Shown one piece after another: positions 57,537 to 64,000 of a stretch of 64,000 nucleotides of DNA. The translations under genes were made by a program, and so were the position numbers. The first letter of the stretch is position 1. Each line of letters starts with the position of its first letter. Under the pieces are notes generated by a model. The model was not told where the DNA came from, did not search any database, and was given only the letters and a program-made list of their open reading frames with translations. The DNA lies in the NCBI RefSeq assembly GCF_002162355.1, contig NZ_CP021434.1, positions 3,464,001 through 3,528,000 on the forward strand, given 5' to 3'. The DNA is from Tumebacillus avium (GTDB taxonomy: Bacteria; Bacillota; Bacilli; Tumebacillales; Tumebacillaceae).

Positions 57537-57923
57537 ATGGCAAAACTCAGAGTAAGCCGTGTGGGAGAACAGATCAAGAAAGAGATCGTCGATATCGTGC
57601 GCACCGAGGTCAAAGACCCGCGCGTTGGATTCGTAACGATCACCGAAGTAGAAGCATCGGGCGACCTGCAGCATGCGACCGTTTTCGTGTCGGTTCTCGG
57701 CGATGAAGAGCAGCGCAAAGGCACGATGGAAGCTTTGCAAAAGGCGGCGGGATTCATCCGCGCCGAGGTCGGACGCCGTGTTCGCCTGCGCCGCACGCCG
57801 GAATTGCACTTCAAATTGGACACTTCGCTTGATTACTCCACCCGTATCGGCAAAGTCCTGCGGGATATCAAAGAAGGTGAAAAGCAGGATGAGCCTCAAT
57901 CTGAAACTGAAACCAGAATATAA
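57537..57923 (+). CDS. rbfA: Ribosome-binding factor A
   Basis: KH-type 30S assembly factor. 128 residues. Starts LRVSRVGEQIKKEIVDIVRT; EVKDPRVGFVTITEVEASGD and VFVSVLGDEEQRKGTMEALQ are typical; LRRTPELHFKLDTSLDYSTR also. The C-terminal ~15 residues are Glu/Gln-rich and overlap the nrnA start by 35 bases. Confidence 0.96.
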   Translation: MAKLRVSRVGEQIKKEIVDIVRTEVKDPRVGFVTITEVEASGDLQHATVFVSVLGDEEQRKGTMEALQKAAGFIRAEVGRRVRLRRTPELHFKLDTSLDYSTRIGKVLRDIKEGEKQDEPQSETETRI

Positions 57924-58905
57924 GACGGCTGCCGACTTTTTCCACAAGCATGACAACCTGCTGCTCCTCGTCCATGAGAAACCGGACGGGGACGCGCTGG
58001 GTTCGGTTCTCGGCGCTGCAAAGCTTCTGCAACAGCTCGGCAAAACGGTGACGCTGGTCAACGATGATCCGATCCCGGATAAATTTATGTTCCTGCCGCT
58101 GGCCGACCGTTTCCAACTGCCGGAGCAGGTCGAAGGGACATTTCACAACGTGATCTCCTTTGACTGCGGGGACCGCAAGCGCCTTGGCCGCTCCGGCGGC
58201 CTGGTAGCAGAAGGAGCCAACCTGCTGAACGTTGATCACCATGTGACCAATGACCACTTCGGCACGGAAAACCTCGTCGACCTCGACGCGGCGGCGACCT
58301 GCCAGATCGTCTTCAAGATCGCGCAGCAACTGGGCATGGAACTCGACTTGGATACGGCGACTTGTCTCTATACCGGCTTGGTCACCGACACGGGCGGCTT
58401 CCGCTATTCGAATACCACTGAAGAGGTGCTGCTGATCGCAGCCAACCTGCTGACAGTTGGCGTCTCGCCGTACAACATCGTCGACCGCGTGATGGAGACG
58501 ATGACTTGGCCGCAAGTGCTGCTGATCCGTTCCACGCTCGATACGCTGGGCCGCGATGAGAGCGGTCGCATCGCATGGGTGACGATCACCCGCGAGATGC
58601 TGGAGACGGCAGGCGGTTGTGACGAAGACGTGGAAGGGCTGGTCAACTACCCGCGCAACGTGGAAGGCGTAGAAGTCGGCATTTCCTTCCGTGAAGGGCT
58701 GCCCGGCAAAGTCAAAGTCAGCTTCCGTTCCAAATACGTCGTTGATGTTGGCGCCATTGCCTTGGAATTTGGCGGCGGCGGACACGCGCGCGCAGCCGGC
58801 TGCACGGTTGACGGCGACGTGGAAGCGGTCAAAGCGCGAGTGCTTACCCGCGTGCAAGAAGCGGTCGCAGGAGCGCCAGTGCACCCGGAGGCGACGGCAG
58901 AATGA
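57889..58905 (+). CDS. nrnA: Bifunctional oligoribonuclease / PAP phosphatase NrnA
   Basis: DHH-family enzyme that degrades nanoRNAs and pAp. 338 residues from ATG 57889 (GAAGGTGAAAAGCAGG upstream). Motif HEKPDGDALGSVLGAAKLLQ, DHH motif LLNVDHHVTND near residue 110, and the DHHA1 GGGGHARAAGCTV near the end. The start lies 35 bases inside rbfA; a later start is possible but would remove little. Order rbfA-nrnA-truB-ribF matches B. subtilis relatives. Confidence 0.93.
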   Translation: MSLNLKLKPEYKTAADFFHKHDNLLLLVHEKPDGDALGSVLGAAKLLQQLGKTVTLVNDDPIPDKFMFLPLADRFQLPEQVEGTFHNVISFDCGDRKRLGRSGGLVAEGANLLNVDHHVTNDHFGTENLVDLDAAATCQIVFKIAQQLGMELDLDTATCLYTGLVTDTGGFRYSNTTEEVLLIAANLLTVGVSPYNIVDRVMETMTWPQVLLIRSTLDTLGRDESGRIAWVTITREMLETAGGCDEDVEGLVNYPRNVEGVEVGISFREGLPGKVKVSFRSKYVVDVGAIALEFGGGGHARAAGCTVDGDVEAVKARVLTRVQEAVAGAPVHPEATAE

Positions 58906-59816
58906 ACGGAATCCTCGTCATCAACAAACCGGCGGGCATGACGTCGCATCAGGTTGTGGGCAAGGCGCGGCGGATCTTGAGCATCAAAAAGATCGGTCAC
59001 ACCGGCACCCTCGACCCGGACGTGCAAGGCGTCCTGCCGATCTGCATCGGCATGGCGACCCGCGTCGCCGAGTACCTTCTCGACCAGTCCAAAGCATATC
59101 GTGGTGAGGTGACGTTTGGATTCTCGACCACGACGCAGGATGCTTCCGGCGAACCGGTCGAGACGGCGGACGATGTCAGCCTCACCGAAGCGGCCGTTCG
59201 CGAGGCGTTCGCTTCGTTTGTCGGTACGATCCTCCAGCGTCCGCCCGCATTTTCGGCGATCAAGATCGACGGGAAGCGGGCGTATGACCTGGCCCGCAAA
59301 GGGGAAGAAGTGGAGATCCCGCCACGCGAAGTGACGATTTATAAGCTGGAGATCGAAGAGATGCAGTTGGACCTGCCAAGGCCCAAAGTGCGTTTTTATG
59401 TGGAATGTTCCAAAGGCACATATGTGCGGACGCTCTGCCACGATCTTGGACAGCAATTGGGCGTTCCGGCGCACATGTCGGAGCTGTTGCGCACCAAGTC
59501 GGGTCCGTTTGACCTGTCGCAGGCGCTCACCTTCGAAACGCTGGAAGAGCTTGTGAAAAATGGCACGATCGGGGAAGTGCTTTTGCCGATGCAGGCGGCG
59601 CTTCCGCATCTGCCGCAAAACGTAATCCCGGAAGTGCTGGAGCGTCGCGTCAATAACGGGAGAGAGTTGACCATCAAACGCCAGATTCCGGGAGCTGAGG
59701 TCGGGTCGCTTGTGCGGATCGAGAGCCGTACCGGGAAACTGCTGGCGCTGTATCGCGTCACAGAGGTCGCGGACGGAGAACTGCACACGCTGCCGGAAAA
59801 GGTGTTTAAAGAGTAG
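58902..59816 (+). CDS. truB: tRNA pseudouridine-55 synthase TruB
   Basis: Makes psi55 in the T loop of tRNAs. 304 residues. Starts MNGILVINKPAGMTSHQVVG; catalytic Asp38 in HTGTLDPDVQGVLPI; RPPAFSAIKIDGKRAYDLAR and SKGTYVRTLCHDLG follow. C-terminal PUA-like tail. ATGA overlap with nrnA. Confidence 0.97.
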   Translation: MNGILVINKPAGMTSHQVVGKARRILSIKKIGHTGTLDPDVQGVLPICIGMATRVAEYLLDQSKAYRGEVTFGFSTTTQDASGEPVETADDVSLTEAAVREAFASFVGTILQRPPAFSAIKIDGKRAYDLARKGEEVEIPPREVTIYKLEIEEMQLDLPRPKVRFYVECSKGTYVRTLCHDLGQQLGVPAHMSELLRTKSGPFDLSQALTFETLEELVKNGTIGEVLLPMQAALPHLPQNVIPEVLERRVNNGRELTIKRQIPGAEVGSLVRIESRTGKLLALYRVTEVADGELHTLPEKVFKE

Positions 59817-59827
59817 GGGTGAACCTC

Positions 59828-60784
59828 GTGGAGATCATTCAAATCACCGATCTTCTGGACGGGAATGGGAATACGGCATTTCGGCCGACTGTGATGGCAT
59901 TGGGGAATTTTGACGGGCTGCATATCGGGCATCAGCAATTGATCGCGCGGGCCAGAGGTTTGGCGGAGACGACCGGGCTACCGGTCAGCCTGCTGACCTT
60001 TTATCCGCATCCGCGTCAAGTGCTGGGCAAAGGGGGCTACACGCACCTGCTCACGCCGTTTGATGAAAAGATGCGCGTGATGCAGGAGCTCGGCGTGGAT
60101 GTCGTCTATGTCGTCAACTTCTCGCTGGAATTTGCCGGCATGTCGGCAGAAGACTTTGTGTACCGCTTTTTGGGAGCGCTGCATCCGCAGACGGTCGTCG
60201 TCGGCTTCGACTATGCATTTGGGCGCGGCGGCACGTCAGACACGTCGCAGCTCAAGCAGCTCGCCGAGCAGATCGGCATTGACGTGGACATCGTCGGCGC
60301 TGTGAACGCGTATGGCGAGAAGGTGTCTTCCACGCTGATCCGCGAGAAGCTGTCCTACGGAGATGTGCGCCTGGTGCAGGAACTGCTCGGACGCCCGTAC
60401 GGAATCAACGGCATCGTTGTGCATGGCGAGAAGCGCGGGCGGCTGCTCGGTTTCCCGACGGCGAACATCGAACCAAATGATCCGTATACCTTGCCGAAGA
60501 ACGGGGTTTACCTGGTGCGGGTGCTGGTACAGAATGTATGGTACGCCGGCGTGCTGAACATCGGCACGAAACCGACGTTCCACGACAACCACCGCCGTAC
60601 GCTTGAAGCACACCTTTTGAACTTTGAAGGAGACTTGTACGGGCAGACCGTGCGGCTCCAACTGCTCGATTTTATCCGCGATGAGAAGAAGTTTTTCTCC
60701 GTCGAGGAGCTGATTGCGCAGATCTCCTCCGATGTGCGGGAAGCGGAGACGCGCCTGCATTCGTTTTCCGGCATATCGTACTAG
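59828..60784 (+). CDS. ribF: Bifunctional riboflavin kinase / FAD synthetase
   Basis: Makes FMN and FAD from riboflavin. 318 residues from GTG 59828, seven bases after AGGGGT; a GTG at 59819 is within that site. Nucleotidyltransferase domain with MALGNFDGLHIGHQQLI and FTPFDEK-like loop; riboflavin kinase domain with GRLLGFPTANIEP and GVYLVRVLVQNVWYAGVLNI. Ends before an intergenic region with its own promoter. Confidence 0.96.
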   Translation: MEIIQITDLLDGNGNTAFRPTVMALGNFDGLHIGHQQLIARARGLAETTGLPVSLLTFYPHPRQVLGKGGYTHLLTPFDEKMRVMQELGVDVVYVVNFSLEFAGMSAEDFVYRFLGALHPQTVVVGFDYAFGRGGTSDTSQLKQLAEQIGIDVDIVGAVNAYGEKVSSTLIREKLSYGDVRLVQELLGRPYGINGIVVHGEKRGRLLGFPTANIEPNDPYTLPKNGVYLVRVLVQNVWYAGVLNIGTKPTFHDNHRRTLEAHLLNFEGDLYGQTVRLQLLDFIRDEKKFFSVEELIAQISSDVREAETRLHSFSGISY

Positions 60785-60819
60785 TTTTCGTGCATACATT
60801 TACAGCACGAAGGCTGGTA

Positions 60820-60848
60820 TTGTAGAACATGTCCTACTATGCTATACT
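60820..60848 (+). promoter_or_regulatory. SigA promoter of the small two-gene cassette
   Basis: TTGTAG (60820-60825), 17-base spacer, extended -10 TGC-TATACT (60843-60848). A 7-pair hairpin (60787-60793 with 60805-60811) sits just before it. Confidence 0.7.
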
Positions 60849-60920
60849 ACTTTAGTGGTTCTTACTTACATTCCAATGATCCCGGCTCCGGCTCTAAACT
60901 GTTCGTGAGCGAGGGGATGG

Positions 60921-61154
60921 ATGAGCGTGAGATACCCGCATGTCGATGAACGTGACGAACGTCTGATGGAATTGTGTCGCGAAGTCGCCCGCATCTGCAT
61001 CAGCGATGAGTTTAAGCGACTCAACCGTGACCTTGTGAAGTTTTATCGCAAGAGCGGCATGCAAGACGCATTTCTGCTCGCATTTCAAGATTCGCTCTTC
61101 TCCATGTACACGGAGATGGATGATGACCGCCAGCTCTCGTTTGAGTATAACTGA
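60921..61154 (+). CDS. Small protein, first gene of a two-gene cassette, unknown
   Basis: 77 residues from ATG 60921 behind GAGGGGATGG. Helical, strongly charged at the start (HVDERDERLMELCREVARIC) and with a middle KRLNRDLVKFYRKSGMQDAF; no membrane segment. Not recognised. It starts 70 bases after the promoter and ends two bases before the partner gene. A small protein upstream of a HARQR-type partner invites a toxin-antitoxin or regulator-effector reading, but no test is possible here. Confidence 0.6.
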   Translation: MSVRYPHVDERDERLMELCREVARICISDEFKRLNRDLVKFYRKSGMQDAFLLAFQDSLFSMYTEMDDDRQLSFEYN

Positions 61155-61156
61155 GT

Positions 61157-61378
61157 ATGCGAGTCATCGTCACTGATCACGCCAGACAACGGTTGTTTGA
61201 AGAACGGCAACGAGGCATCCGCATCGAGGATATCTCGAAAGCAGCGCGGCTGATTCCGGGCATGGTCCCGGTCGCCACACGTTTTCGGGGCTTTGTTTCT
61301 TTAGGCGGGCGGGCGTTTGATATCGTGGCGAAAGATATTGCGCAGGGAAGACTTGTCATCACAGTAATCGGCAAATGA
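61157..61378 (+). CDS. Small DUF4258-like protein, second gene of the cassette
   Basis: 73 residues from ATG 61157, two bases after the upstream stop. The pattern TDHARQRLFEERQRGI, then FRGFVSLGGRAFDIVAKD and LVITVIGK, resembles the DUF4258 / RelE-like BECR beta-sheet family that occurs in toxin-like and phage-associated proteins. Catalytic residues cannot be named with confidence. The gene overlaps nothing and precedes rpsO by 80 bases. Confidence 0.6.
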   Translation: MRVIVTDHARQRLFEERQRGIRIEDISKAARLIPGMVPVATRFRGFVSLGGRAFDIVAKDIAQGRLVITVIGK

Positions 61379-61460
61379 CACAGCAACCATGAGCGCGGAT
61401 TGTCCGAGCACACCGACGGCATTCTGGGCCTTGGGGATAACTTAATGGAGGTGTATTGAG
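61379..61460 (+). promoter_or_regulatory. Leader of rpsO with possible ribosome-site pairing
   Basis: In the 82-base leader, ACACC (61410-61414) can pair with GGTGT (61450-61454), which covers part of the GGAGG ribosome site (61447-61451). CCG/CGG and GGCC/GGGG tracts could give further stems. S15 autoregulates through its leader in several bacteria, so a similar control is plausible, but the fold is drawn by hand. Confidence 0.35.
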
Positions 61461-61730
61461 ATGGCATTGTCTCAAGACGCAAAAAACCAACTGATCGAAT
61501 CCTTTAAAGTACACGAGACCGACACTGGCTCTCCGGAAGTACAAATCGCAATCCTCACCAACAAGATCAACTACCTGAACGACCACCTGCGCACGCACAA
61601 GAAGGATCACCACTCCCGTCGCGGCCTGCTGAAAATGGTTGGTCATCGCCGTAACCTGTTGAACTACCTGCGTAACAAGGACATCAACCGTTACCGCGAA
61701 ACGATCGGTAAACTCGGTCTGCGTAAGTAA
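61461..61730 (+). CDS. rpsO: 30S ribosomal protein S15
   Basis: 89 residues, binds 16S rRNA early in assembly. Typical blocks [20 protein letters not shown] and [20 protein letters not shown], ending [15 protein letters not shown] 61461 behind GGAGG. Order rpsO-pnp is universal. Confidence 0.98.
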   Translation: MALSQDAKNQLIESFKVHETDTGSPEVQIAILTNKINYLNDHLRTHKKDHHSRRGLLKMVGHRRNLLNYLRNKDINRYRETIGKLGLRK

Positions 61731-61736
61731 TGAATC

Positions 61737-61769
61737 AAGAAGCGGGAAGAAATTTCCCGCTTCTTCTTT
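61737..61769 (+). terminator. Terminator after rpsO
   Basis: Perfect 12-pair stem (61737-61748 with 61754-61765), loop GAAAT, then CTTT with only a short T run. The pnp gene 150 bases on may need read-through or a further promoter; none clear was found. Confidence 0.75.
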
Positions 61770-61918
61770 GTATGTCCATGATTTTTATTAGACGAAGAAG
61801 GAAATACTGTCCACAGGTGCGAATTACTTAGAGGTTGTGGGTATAGTTTCCACTCATCTCTTTTTCATGAATACATAGGATATTAGGCAAAACGCCAAAA
61901 GGAGGCAGTTTTTCTTCT

Positions 61919-64000
<2,082 letters not shown>

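Noticed and set aside
60787..60811. Terminator after ribF
   Set aside because: Seven-pair hairpin but no T run on the plus strand.

Overview
This 64 kb window is a chromosomal core region from a spore-former-type Gram-positive bacterium (Firmicutes, class Bacilli). The evidence is a full B. subtilis-style fla/che operon with fliY, swrD, flhF/flhG, cheC/cheD and sigD, the DNA polymerase PolC, CodY beside XerC-HslVU, and the rpsB-to-pnp translation supercluster. GC content is high for Bacilli, especially at third codon positions, and non-ATG starts are frequent. This suggests an Alicyclobacillaceae member such as Tumebacillus, but the genus is an inference from style and gene order. No rRNA, tRNA, CRISPR array, prophage or insertion sequence was found.

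Layout. (1) 1-3400: end of xerC, then hslV, hslU and codY, closed by a terminator. (2) 3591-33685: one long co-directional run of about 36 flagellar and chemotaxis genes: rod/basal body and export (flgB-fliJ), hook assembly (motE-like, fliK, flgD, a small flagellar operon protein, flgE, swrD), motor/switch (fliL, fliM, fliY, cheY), export gate (fliOPQR, flhB, flhA), placement GTPases (flhF, flhG), chemotaxis (cheB, A, W, C, D), a small membrane protein, sigD, then a tail of a FapA-like polymer protein, a small charged protein, a SwrB-like protein and a membrane protein with an MltG-type LysM-like module. Many genes overlap by 1-11 bases, so translational coupling is likely. (3) 33750-41370: rpsB, tsf, pyrH, frr, uppS, cdsA, dxr, a nucleotidyltransferase-like gene and ispG. 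The site-2 protease gene rseP, which normally follows dxr, is absent. (4) 41378-45605: an accessory island with a secreted glycerophosphodiesterase on the minus strand (the only convincing minus-strand gene), a 0.63 kb AT-rich gap, an APC permease, an SDR dehydrogenase and an unrecognised protein. (5) 45679-60785: proS, a family 2 glycosyltransferase, polC, then rimP-nusA-rnpM-ylxQ-infB-rbfA-nrnA-truB-ribF; ylxP is missing between infB and rbfA. (6) 60921-61378: a two-gene cassette of small unknown proteins with its own promoter. (7) rpsO and pnp, the latter cut by the window end.

The flagellar block builds and steers the motor and ends with SigD, which turns on late flagellar genes. CodY upstream represses motility in relatives. 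The second half covers translation, mRNA decay, phospholipid and undecaprenyl/isoprenoid (MEP) synthesis, and replication. Most of the window is conventional. The less explained parts are the post-sigD tail, the dxr-NTase-ispG arrangement, the 41-45 kb accessory genes and the small pair before rpsO.
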